In this document: piece after piece, positions 10,926 through 20,606 of the stretch
Layout: every line of letters starts with the position of its first letter
Position numbering within the stretch: the first letter of the stretch is position 1
Source of the DNA: Mayamaea pseudoterrestris
Lineage: Eukaryota > Bacillariophyta > Bacillariophyceae > Sellaphorales > Sellaphoraceae
Direction of reading: 5' to 3'
DNA length: 64,000 bases
NCBI GenBank assembly: GCA_027923505.1
Contig: BROI01000016.1
Location: 496,001-560,000 of the forward strand
Notes under the pieces: generated by a model
Database searches by the model: none
Seen by the model: the letters and a program-made list of their open reading frames with translations, nothing else
Told to the model about the DNA's origin: nothing
Program-made: the position numbers and the translations under genes

Positions 10926-13361
10926 ATGGTATCTTTGCGGAGCACCAAAACCGACGAATCGATCATGATCGCTTCATCAGTCGCTAATTCCACCATGAGC
11001 ACGTCCGACATGGCTGTCACAGTAGCCTTTGAACCACCTCCAACGAAAAGTCTAACCGCTGGCAGTAGTATGCGACGCAAGGCCATTCTACTAGCGATTG
11101 TGAGTGCAGCGACACTCTGGTTTCAGTTGCCTCTACCTCAACTGATGACTCGAGAACTGTTTGTTATAAAGCTACCCGACGTTCGGTTGGATGTATCTGT
11201 TTATTCTAAACAAGAAAAAGATGCATCAACGCCTTCTGGATTTGTCGCCATTGACAAGAACGTATCGCGGAGTGTCTTTTACAACGTGTTCATTCCAGAC
11301 ACGGACGACGGCAAAAACAATACACTACGCATTGTTGAGGAACAGCTGCAACAAGTGGCTCAATCGTATGCGGTCACATCCATGGAGCAGCCCATGCCTG
11401 TCTTTTATCATACCGTTGGAGCTGCAAATGTGCTAACGAAGGAAAGTATGGCGTCCCTTTGCCCTGCTCCATTGGAATGCCATCATGTGCAACATCATTC
11501 CCAAGGATTCGAAGCCGTAACGTTAAATTCTCTTCGGGATTACTGCATTGAAAGACCAAATGTTACGGTCTCTTACATTCATTCCAAAGGATCCTACCAC
11601 AACATACCCTTGAATGAGCGATGGCGACGCATCCTCACAGATGCCGCCCTGAGCGAGCAATGCTATTCACACATGGGTACAGACTGCAACGTTTGCGGCG
11701 CCCAATTTTATGCAATTTGGTCTTACTTTTTTCCTGGAAACATGTGGACAGCTAATTGCGACTATGTAATGCAGCTGACAACTCCTGATTTTTTTGGAGC
11801 AACCATGTTGCAAGTTCGCAAGAGGTTTCTGTTACTGCGGCTCCGCAAACATATGACTACCGAGCAGATGACGTTTGAACAAATTACCGCTTTTGCGTTG
11901 GAGCGGTATGCCGATGAAATCTGGGTAGGCTCGCATCCAGACATTCGGCCGTGCGACTGCTTGCGCACGCGACAGCTTGCCGCACTCGTACAACCCGACC
12001 TGACACGATCCGACCTGGAGTTTTTCAAGGGGCTTCGCGACTATCAACCTGCCGTACGACCAGCGGTTGAAGAAACCATGAATGAAACGGAGGCGCGCAT
12101 GCGAGACTTTTTTGTGTTCTCCGGAATGCTTATGAAATGGTACACCCTACATGGTCGGGCGCCAGACCCATCGTCGTGGGTGTGGACGCATAATCCGGAT
12201 GGCGCCTTTTGGCTTGACAAGGTAGAGCAATTTGGTGAAAAGGCAATTGAGGAAGTAATGGGGCTGCCATTGGCCGCGCCAATACTGTTTGCGCCAACAA
12301 ATTCATCAAGTGTGTTTGCAGATGTGGGCAAACGACGCGAGACAACATTTGTCTTTTTTGATGCCCACATACCATCTACCATTTCAAGTAGAAATTTTGT
12401 TCGTGAAATGGAGTCAATCAATCAACTGGTCGTACACGTAAAAGGTTTGGCAGAATCATTGGATCGAAAAGTAATAATGCTTTACAATACAATCGATGAC
12501 GAAGTTTTGACGCAAGATTTGTCTCATTGTGCGGCAACTAATTCTGATTTTCAGTGTCTCCCGCTATCTCAAAACACTAGTCAGTACGAAGGAGAAACGC
12601 TGCGCCAGTTATTCATGTTTTGCCAAGAAAATCCATCACAGAGTGTCTCCTACATTCACAATCGCGTCCCGAAAGACCTTGCCAAGTCAAGCATTGACGT
12701 GAAACGCCGCTTTTCGCGTCACATGGCAATGGCGGTCATGTCGTCGCAATGCGCTGAATCCTTGACGGAGCAATGCAACGTGTGCGGCCTCAAGTTGGAG
12801 ACAATGCCTCATCCTGAATTATACGAAAACATGTTTTCAGCCAAATGTGATTACGTTAACAAACTACTGCCACCGAATATATATGTGGAAAGGATGGAGT
12901 CGCACATTGCTGATGTGCTTCATCAAATGCTGGCAAAAAGGTTCAACGCAGGGATTCAAAAGGCCTCACCAAAGAATCTTGGTTTGGGAGAGCACTCGTT
13001 GAGCTATTGGATTGGCAGTCACCCCGACTTGATGCCTTGCGACTTGACAGATCAATCGCTAAAGTATTGGACAATGGAGAATCGCACGAGCAATGACTTT
13101 TCCGCGGCATCGATGCGCCGTCAAATACCACATTCCTGGAAGTACGATGCATTGGCCGTTGCAAACGTGACGGCAGATCCCAGTCTTTCTCTACGCGAAA
13201 TTCAGTATCTACCCGGCCAGGTGTTCCGGTGGCACAATCTTTATCACAAAATGCCAGACAGCTCGTCGCCCATTTATCAGTTGTACCCCAGTGGCCAAGT
13301 GTGGTCCGAATGTATGGAACGAAACAGCGGCGGACTGGACTGCTTTAATGAGATACTGTAA
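10926..13361 (+). CDS. Type II membrane protein with two CNVCG-type glycosyltransferase-like domains
   Basis: 811 residues, no intron seen. One N-terminal hydrophobic segment (about residues 50-67, ILLAIVSAATLWFQL) fits a type II anchor with the bulk in the Golgi/ER lumen or outside. The lumenal part is a tandem repeat of one domain: each half has a Cys-poor alpha/beta start (FYNVFIP; FVFFDAHIP), then SYIHSKGS or SYIHNRVP, a Cys-Asn-Val-Cys-Gly motif (near nt 11685 and 12775), an ENMFSAKCDY or GNMWTANCDY element, and WVGSHPD or WIGSHPD. I know such a domain from many diatom hypothetical proteins and it resembles glycosyltransferases, but a reaction cannot be assigned. The start at 10926 was chosen because upstream in-frame Met codons lie inside the FKBP gene. 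The second half lacks KG after the SYIH motif, so the halves may differ in activity. Confidence 0.75.
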   Translation: MVSLRSTKTDESIMIASSVANSTMSTSDMAVTVAFEPPPTKSLTAGSSMRRKAILLAIVSAATLWFQLPLPQLMTRELFVIKLPDVRLDVSVYSKQEKDASTPSGFVAIDKNVSRSVFYNVFIPDTDDGKNNTLRIVEEQLQQVAQSYAVTSMEQPMPVFYHTVGAANVLTKESMASLCPAPLECHHVQHHSQGFEAVTLNSLRDYCIERPNVTVSYIHSKGSYHNIPLNERWRRILTDAALSEQCYSHMGTDCNVCGAQFYAIWSYFFPGNMWTANCDYVMQLTTPDFFGATMLQVRKRFLLLRLRKHMTTEQMTFEQITAFALERYADEIWVGSHPDIRPCDCLRTRQLAALVQPDLTRSDLEFFKGLRDYQPAVRPAVEETMNETEARMRDFFVFSGMLMKWYTLHGRAPDPSSWVWTHNPDGAFWLDKVEQFGEKAIEEVMGLPLAAPILFAPTNSSSVFADVGKRRETTFVFFDAHIPSTISSRNFVREMESINQLVVHVKGLAESLDRKVIMLYNTIDDEVLTQDLSHCAATNSDFQCLPLSQNTSQYEGETLRQLFMFCQENPSQSVSYIHNRVPKDLAKSSIDVKRRFSRHMAMAVMSSQCAESLTEQCNVCGLKLETMPHPELYENMFSAKCDYVNKLLPPNIYVERMESHIADVLHQMLAKRFNAGIQKASPKNLGLGEHSLSYWIGSHPDLMPCDLTDQSLKYWTMENRTSNDFSAASMRRQIPHSWKYDALAVANVTADPSLSLREIQYLPGQVFRWHNLYHKMPDSSSPIYQLYPSGQVWSECMERNSGGLDCFNEIL

Positions 13362-13772
13362 ACTATTGTCATGTAAAGGTTATGATAAACCTTCTTGCAT
13401 TATTTTTCTTGTCCTACGTAGTACTGAGTACAGTACTATACGAATGATGGCGCCAAGATAGCATACGTCGTTGCGGTACTACATTTGTAGGCTAAATATT
13501 TCGACGACACGACTTGAAAACGCGCATGCGGCTTTGCGACCATGAGGATTCCGACAAAATTGACCCGGCCAAATCCTAATTGACCCTTTCGCCGATCGAG
13601 ACCTTCTTGAATACTCGTCGGCAGCTTCTCTTGAATACTGAATGCCAAAGTCTCTGCGTCGTTTCAGCGTCTCAAGCAAAACTACCAACGAGTTTGAGCA
13701 GCAGCTTGAACGAAGGAAGATACAACAACTAACTGCAAGCAATTAGCAATTTAAAACAACTAAATTTCCATC
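13362..13772. other. Intergenic region, nothing recognised
   Basis: 411 bp with no supported gene. An AGTACT motif occurs twice around a GAGTAC (about 13420-13438), a short palindromic cluster of unknown meaning. Confidence 0.45.
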
Positions 13773-16640
13773 ATGCAGCAGCGCCGCTCTCCAACGACCA
13801 TGGACAACTTGCGGTCCTCGTCGAATGAGTCGCCCTCGATGAATCCTGCCGACGACATAACGGACGACGATTCATCGCATCCAGTGTCGCTGTCCAGTCT
13901 CCAAAATCACGAGCTGCTGCAACTCGACGCTGATGACAGTCATGACGACAATGACGACCAGCGACAGAAGCAAGCTGCTACATTAGCGAATGAGCAGACG
14001 ACGCTGACGCCTCCGCGATATAATGATCAGCAAGAAAAGAAACGGAACATTATCATGAGCAGCGATCCAAACGGCGAACATGGTGCTGCACCAAATAAAA
14101 AGGATTCAAAGCTGCAGCCATATTCCATTTGTCAGCATGCGAATGAAGCCAAAGCGACTGGAAACAATATGAAGAATGTCATTGGTTTGGAGCATGTCAA
14201 TGGAACTGAATCAAAGGCGACGCTTCCGCAAAATCTTGATACTAGCGCAAGTACAACGACTACAACCACCATGGATGCATCAACTGCCACCGCTTCCACC
14301 TCTTCTTTTTCGTCATTATCAAACTCTAGCATGGCTGCTCCACCACCGCCCGTGGCGTCGTTGCATCGCATGTCGAGCACGCCGGGAGCCTTTGCGGCGG
14401 GTGGAAGTCTCGCCACGTCCACGCGCGAGCAGCGGCAGCGGTTGACGAATCCCGATGACGACGAAAATATGCATGATAGTACGAATGCAACAGTATTGTC
14501 TCGCAGTTCGAGTCATTCGCCGAGCAATATAGAGCAATCTCCACTCGACACGACCAGCGAAGTGTTGATTCAAGCCACATTGGTGACGGATCGCGACTTG
14601 GAATCCAGCGGCAAACCAGGGCCACTGTTAATGGCGGAGCCGCTCGAGGAGAAGCCAAAACTTTGGTTTCAACACTTTTGGGGCCGCGTGTGCGTTTTGG
14701 TTAGTTGCTTAATGGCGCTGGCGCTCATTGTAGGCTTGACGGCAAGTTTGGTGCAGCAACAAAACAATAATATCAAAAACAATTCCAATTCGACGCAAGA
14801 CTACTGGGACGTGATTGGCCGCTTTCGAACGACGAAAAAGCAAGCCTACTACGTGGTGGTGTTTGGGTCGGCGACGGATTGTTTCGACTATGACGCCCCA
14901 AAATTGACGCTGCAGTGTGGAGACTCCAACGAAGAGAGTTTGATCTTGCTGCTGGACGATGACACTAATGCAAACAATGACGATGACGAGAATAGTGACG
15001 CTGCGCAGAATGATGCATCGTCTCGGTCAACCAATAGCAGTGCTGGCAATGCCACTAATGCTGGTGGCCGGCGACGAATGCTGCGACTCCTTAGCTCTGG
15101 CAACGTTACGAATCTGGATGTTTCACAGCAATCAACATTGAATACTTCGTGCGATCGAACTAGCTACACTGATTTGCAGTGTTCCTTTTCGCTCGATGTT
15201 GGAAATGATAGCAAGTCGACCGAAGGTGGTCGGTTACCATCGAGTGACAGCGGATTTGGCGACGGAATCCCTGAGAATACTGCAAGCAGTAACGCGACAA
15301 CTGACGATCAGTTGATTAATGGAACTGGCATGATGCCAACCGTCTCTCTCAAGCCAGTGTTTCCCGGATCGGAACGTCGCTTGCTGCTCGCTTGTGCCGG
15401 CAAGTCGGAAGCAGATGTAATTCTTCACGCTTCCTTGGATCGGTCGGATGCCTCGCGATGCAGCACGCCATTCTACGCCGACACGAAAGCGCAATACTTT
15501 GGCGGCGCTGTTTCCACTTACTTGACGGTTGGTCAAATTTGTCGCGACGGCGATGCGTGGAGGCTCGATGGATCGTCGTCCAAGTGCCAGGCGGGTGACT
15601 CCTTTGACGCGGATCCGCTCAGGTACTGCCACTCATCCAAAGCTTGCGTCGCCTCGCAAGTATGTGCACTTGGCGACCTTGACTGTCCAGCGTTTACATG
15701 TGACATGAACATTGGAAACATGAAGGAAACCACTGGCAGCTCCCAGTGTGTATTGCCGGTTCCTGGTAATTTTGGTGATCCGACGAGTCAACTTCGCGAC
15801 ACTGTCACGGCAGAGGTTCCCTTTCGCGAAGATGTTTTGGATGAAACGTACGCGAGTTTGTTAGACCCAACATCCACTGAGTTGGACATGCCGGATCCGG
15901 ACGAAATTTTGTTGTCAAAGAAAAGGCTGCAGGCCAACTTTGCCATTGGATGGGGTTCAACATCTACTTGTGACGATCGTATGGGACCCAGCGCGTGGAT
16001 TGACTGTGGAGCGGATAATGTTGTGGCGGTTTTAGACAGCAACGGGACCGACTGTTTGCGCGTCAATGCCAGTCATGTTTACTGTGCGAGCCAAGATTTG
16101 CAAATAGAAGTGAAAGTGCTCGTTGCATGCGGTGCAAATGACGTGGAAGGTTTGCACGCGTCTGCATTTTTGGAGGAACAACTGGACTCATCGAGCTGCT
16201 CGAATTTCTTCTACGCTGATTCTGAATCGTCCATTTTTGGTGGCGGTAGCGCCAACTACTTATCAATGGGTCGCTTTTGCAAAAAATCAAGCGGCAGTGG
16301 CTGGAAACTAGAGACTGCTGTATCCACATGCAGATCGGGCCAACAATTTACATCATCTAGCAGCGATCAATCGTTTTGCTATTCGACAGGCGTCTGCTCT
16401 ACAGCACATACATGTGGAAATTTCGACGAAAACTGTACGGACGTAGACCACTGCCAAGCGCTCGCTGGTGATATTGACATGAAACTTGATTTGAATGACT
16501 CAACTTGTTCAAGTAATGTCGGAGAGAACGCTGCCGTGAGCACTGTCATGTGGCCGCTGGTGAACTTGCAGTTGAGGAGCGGCCTCAGCTTTATAGAAGG
16601 TGCCTTGTCAGTTTCGATCAGTGCAGTATTGCAGCCGTAA
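13773..16640 (+). CDS. Large membrane protein with repeated Cys-rich ectodomain, function unknown
   Basis: 955 residues, no intron seen. Residues 1-300 are disordered (acidic, then Ser/Thr/Ala-rich with a Thr run). A single membrane span lies at about 305-328 (VLVSCLMALALIVG). The remaining ~630 residues form a Cys-rich part with two related blocks: each has LLACAG or LVACGA, then FYAD, FGG, a YL[ST][VM]G element, a W-[RK]-L turn, a C-x-[AS]-G element and paired Cys (near nt 15380-15700 and 16110-16470). An acidic Asn/Asp-rich insert separates the first part. The arrangement, cytosolic disordered head plus one span plus Cys-rich ectodomain, matches several diatom hypothetical surface proteins. 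No catalytic motif was found. The C-terminal 40 residues are less ordered and a 3' intron cannot be excluded. Confidence 0.7.
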   Translation: MQQRRSPTTMDNLRSSSNESPSMNPADDITDDDSSHPVSLSSLQNHELLQLDADDSHDDNDDQRQKQAATLANEQTTLTPPRYNDQQEKKRNIIMSSDPNGEHGAAPNKKDSKLQPYSICQHANEAKATGNNMKNVIGLEHVNGTESKATLPQNLDTSASTTTTTTMDASTATASTSSFSSLSNSSMAAPPPPVASLHRMSSTPGAFAAGGSLATSTREQRQRLTNPDDDENMHDSTNATVLSRSSSHSPSNIEQSPLDTTSEVLIQATLVTDRDLESSGKPGPLLMAEPLEEKPKLWFQHFWGRVCVLVSCLMALALIVGLTASLVQQQNNNIKNNSNSTQDYWDVIGRFRTTKKQAYYVVVFGSATDCFDYDAPKLTLQCGDSNEESLILLLDDDTNANNDDDENSDAAQNDASSRSTNSSAGNATNAGGRRRMLRLLSSGNVTNLDVSQQSTLNTSCDRTSYTDLQCSFSLDVGNDSKSTEGGRLPSSDSGFGDGIPENTASSNATTDDQLINGTGMMPTVSLKPVFPGSERRLLLACAGKSEADVILHASLDRSDASRCSTPFYADTKAQYFGGAVSTYLTVGQICRDGDAWRLDGSSSKCQAGDSFDADPLRYCHSSKACVASQVCALGDLDCPAFTCDMNIGNMKETTGSSQCVLPVPGNFGDPTSQLRDTVTAEVPFREDVLDETYASLLDPTSTELDMPDPDEILLSKKRLQANFAIGWGSTSTCDDRMGPSAWIDCGADNVVAVLDSNGTDCLRVNASHVYCASQDLQIEVKVLVACGANDVEGLHASAFLEEQLDSSSCSNFFYADSESSIFGGGSANYLSMGRFCKKSSGSGWKLETAVSTCRSGQQFTSSSSDQSFCYSTGVCSTAHTCGNFDENCTDVDHCQALAGDIDMKLDLNDSTCSSNVGENAAVSTVMWPLVNLQLRSGLSFIEGALSVSISAVLQP

Positions 16641-16857
16641 TCATGTACATATTGACTGCATCTGAAGGTTGTCGACGTTTCATATGCTTTGAGCTAGGTG
16701 AATCGTCAGTTACTTTTTCAAATCTAAATGATGCTGATCATTGCTAATACGACCGGTGGGTTTAACGACTTACGCGATTGGCTTGCTTTTAGCGTATGTC
16801 AAACTACGACGAAAGATCATTTATTTTCAACTGTTACAAAGATCACAATTTTAAAAA

Positions 16858-19800
16858 TTATTTACGGGTACGCTTGACACACTTTCCCAGTTTGCACCAG
16901 AAATTATTCGCGCATTGCGAGTTGCGTAAGCACTTGCCTCCGCGCGAGATAGCAGCCTTGCAGGTTCGCTGGGAAAGTGCTGGCCCGTCGCAGGTGTTAC
17001 TCGATCCGCAGCAGTCGAGTGCCTTGCGACAAGGCTGGCGGAATGTCTTACAACCCGATTTGTCCTGACTGCATGTGATGCTCAAGCCCGAATAACTCTC
17101 GCTAGCGTAGACGGTGGCATAGACAGTTGTGTCCATTGAAATGACTTGGGTCTCGCACACCTCGTTAGACATGCTAGGAGTACTGGCTTCGCAGTCGTTT
17201 CGACCTGACAATGGGTGCGCCATACCTCCCTGTCGCACGTACAAGTCCGCGTCACCATTAGTGCCTTCAATGTGACATTCCATTTTTGCACCCCGGAGTA
17301 CGTTTGCCAGTTGATAGACGCGAATGATCGAGTCTGTGCTATCGACCCCATCCTGATTTGGCAATGCGACTCCATCCGATAAACTGACTGTCGGACGCTT
17401 TTTGCCACAAACGACTTCCATGTTTTCTGGTTCGGGATCATTAGTGAGATCTCGCACAGCATACACCCTCGCATATACCTCTGTGCTGACCTCAGCCGCA
17501 TCGGATAAACATTCTGCAAAGTTGGTGTCGTAAGGAACACTTGAGGCACAAGCTAGCCTGGAATCGGTCGCGTCTGCCGGTCGTCCAAAGTAGATGCTGA
17601 GCCCTGTGTGAAGGTGCTTGCTCCCCTTCACAAAACATGACACTTGTTCGCTCGCCTCAAGAGGGACGTCCAGTGTGTAATAGTATATATACTCCACGCC
17701 AATGTCTTGGGTGAAGATGTTAGCTTCAGGTTGCACCACCCAGTTCGAGATGGCGGTCACTCGTTGTGGCTCGACCGTGCAAGTCAGAGTCACCCCTTCA
17801 AAGCCCGCGCTATAGGCAAAAAATGAGAGCCTCATGTTCGAATAATCTATCCCGCTTAAGGTCTGCATAGTGAATTCAGCAACTCCTTGATTATATCGAC
17901 CTTCGTCAATGATATCGTAGTTGTAGTCAAAAGCGGACTTGTCGTCAACAAAGCTGACCTCCACAACAGAAGGAATAACATCCGGTGCTTCAATGGAACA
18001 TTTCACGGAAGCCAGGGCTGGAATGTTGGTATACAAACAGGATAGACTGGCATCAATTTTTGCTCGTAATTCTGTCGCAGGTACTCCGTTTTGAATGATA
18101 TTCCAGGCCGAGTCAACCGATGCGCAAGAAAGCTTCAAGTTGTTGAAAGACGAGTAAGCCGAAATAATGATTGACGCAGTTGTCATGTGATCAGAAGGAC
18201 CAACTGCACATGCTTCCACCGAGCCGAAATCTTCCGTCAGGCAGGAGGGAATAGAATCGGTCGCAAAGTATGGACCATTAATTTCCATATAAAGGTCCGC
18301 ATCCCCGTTGTCGCCTTCAAGCGTGCAAGAAAGCAATTTGCCAGCAAGAAGACCCACGTAAAGAAAACTCAGTGTGTCTCCCTTTTCAGCGGACAATCCA
18401 ACTATCGGTATACCATCACTGACCACTGCAGGCCTGCATCCAACTGCGTCCCACGCCGCCTCAACGTTGGTCGCGAATGCGCCAGCATGAAGCAAGGTGC
18501 ATTCTCGAATTTCGTAGAACCCTGATGCGGGAGTCAAGCAAGCGGTATTAGCCATGTAAAAAATATTGGCAGCAGCTAGCAGAGAAGTGTCAAAGTTGGG
18601 ATGAATCGCTGGAACAACAATATCCGTCATCCCGCGCGGATGCGTGCCGCCTTGCACCATGAGAACGAATGCCAAGCTGACAATGCCAGAGTTCCAGTGC
18701 ACGCCGCCATTATCATCATCACCTTGATACCTATCCGGATAGTAATCGGTCTCGCCCTCACCAGTCCTTGTCGGGTCATTCAAATAGCGCAAAGCGTCAC
18801 CTTTCATGCCAGGTGTCCATACCTCTTCCCCAAGCAGCCACGTATTTTTGACCGATGCACCTTCTTGACGATCCATGCAGGCGCCCATAATGTCGGATAT
18901 AGCCTCATTCAAAGCTCCGCTGTCACCATAACCTATAAGTCCCGAGGTGTAATCCGTGACGCCGTGGCTGTTCAATGAAACGAATGAAGTGGTAAGGAGC
19001 GTTGTCGATATAGCTTTCAACTGACGTAAGCTTACTCACGTATACTCATGCCCCACGACATCAAGCGCACGGGAGAGTGGATTGAGCAGTTCACCGTCAC
19101 CATCTCCATACTGTAAGGCGTATCCATCCCATGCCGCATTGTTATAGTTCCTTCCAACGTGCACCTGCGAAACAATTTCAATACCTTGGTCGTCAAGAGA
19201 GTCGCGCCCAAAGTTGCGACGATAGAATTTATATGCAATTCGTGCATTGTTGTGAGCGTCATTGATAACCTTGTCGCGCGTCTTGATCACTCTGTTGCTC
19301 GTGCTGACAACCTTGCATCTGTATGTATTGAAAGAATTATTGCAATTTTCCGTGCGGAGCGCCATGGCGCCCATGACCTGCGGGCGAGTGGCGACAATGT
19401 CGCCCGTGACGACGGATGCGTAGAGTAGCGTTTTTTGGTAGAGTCCCTGCGCTGGCTGATATCCAATCATGCGCACCCACGCCTTGTGAGCGTCTCCGTG
19501 CCTGCCGTCAATGACAATCTTGGTGTCGCAATCGGTGAGCCACGTCGCAGCAGTTTGATACTTTGGATTCTCCAGAATGCCATTGAATGCCTGCTCACAG
19601 GTCACTTTTTCGTTCATATCGACGCTTCCATCCGTTACAAATTCTCCATGAATGGCGTACACTTGGTTGTCCTCATTCAAGTGCATGACAATCGCCGCGT
19701 CCACAACCTCCAAACCTTGGTAGGTTTGCTCGTACCGCAGATGTTTGTGATTTTGCTGGTCCGCCACCATTCGATTCTTGTGCTTGCCGGGACGAATGCT

Positions 19801-20174
19801 TTCGCGCCCCGTCGCTCCAGATCGTTCCTGCAAGACGGTTGTCAACGTTTCTAATGCAGCAGAAAGTAGTTGATTGGCATTCACGGATTCGCCCGAGATG
19901 GAGGGATTACTCTCATTTTCTGGTGCTTGAACAGTTCCAAGACTTCCCTGGAAAAATATGGAGCCGCTCTTTTTGGAAAGCGTCTGGGCCACGGCAACAT
20001 GGGGCGTGACAAAGGCCAACCAAGCCAGAATGCGGGGAATATTGGAGGTGCGAAACGTCCCCGCTGTCCTAGTATTTCCAAATATGACGAGCACGATGCT
20101 GGTGAGTGTTATCCATTTTGCTTGTCAGACACTTTATATCGTTCCACGGCTTGCGTTACTTACCTGGTCCTCAT
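16858..20174 (-). CDS. Secreted M4 (thermolysin-family) metallopeptidase A, copy 1, complete
   Basis: Zinc endopeptidase, probably secreted as a zymogen. 1059 residues in three exons: 20164-20174 (an 11-nt coding exon, ATG AGG ACC AG), 19040-20098 and 16858-18967. Introns are 65 nt (GTAAGT) and 72 nt (GTGAGT). Parts in order: hydrophobic N-terminal signal region (to about residue 42), FTP/PepSY-like propeptide (about 90-260), M4 catalytic domain (about 270-535), four beta-rich PPC-like domains (two with the GDADLY signature), and a C-terminal Cys-rich module of about 55 residues. Zinc ligands are HEYTH (354-358) and Glu378 in GALNEAISD; the catalytic His is His447 in GGVHWNSG. The second intron splits HEYTH. 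The last 48 residues (six Cys) lie outside the duplicated unit, so only this copy has them. It is divergent from SEC63 copy 1. M4 plus PPC domains are mainly bacterial, so ancient transfer is likely but not proven here. Confidence 0.9.
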
Positions 20175-20606
20175 GTTGTTTATGTTGTTGATGAACAAGA
20201 AAAAGTGTCGGATGGCAGCTCGATTCAATCGTGTCAAATCTGTGATTTTTTGTGTGGCCGGCTGTTTTCATGATGTAAATAGGAAAGGTTTTGCCAATTC
20301 ATGATCGGAAATGACTTTTCCGACCCATCATGCGCGCACCAAGGAAACGTCATCATGTCGTAGCAGTTTTACAAGTTGGTTGCCGTGCTCTCGAAGCCTT
20401 GGAAACGCATCATGGCCGCTCCTTTTTCGTCTTCCATCCATCGTCACGAAACGTTGAAGCTTGCCGCACACAATTCTTTTGGAAGCAACCTTGACCAATA
20501 TTGCTATCTTTTGCTCGAGACGCTCCAGTAGAGACGAGAACTCAATCAACGAGAACCAGGAGGAATCGCTGTCTGTTTTTGAATTAAAATAAAACGCAAC
20601 GCCACC
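20175..20606. promoter_or_regulatory. Divergent promoter region, peptidase A copy 1 / SEC63 copy 1
   Basis: 432 bp between two outward-facing start codons; an identical copy occupies 29539-29970. It contains ATTAAAATAAAA just before the SEC63 start and a Kozak-like GCCACC directly at that ATG. No named binding site was recognised. Confidence 0.5.

Noticed and set aside
16641-16857. Possible extra exon of the 13773-16640 gene
   Set aside because: No strong donor and acceptor pair continues the Cys-rich repeat; the stop at 16638-16640 was kept.
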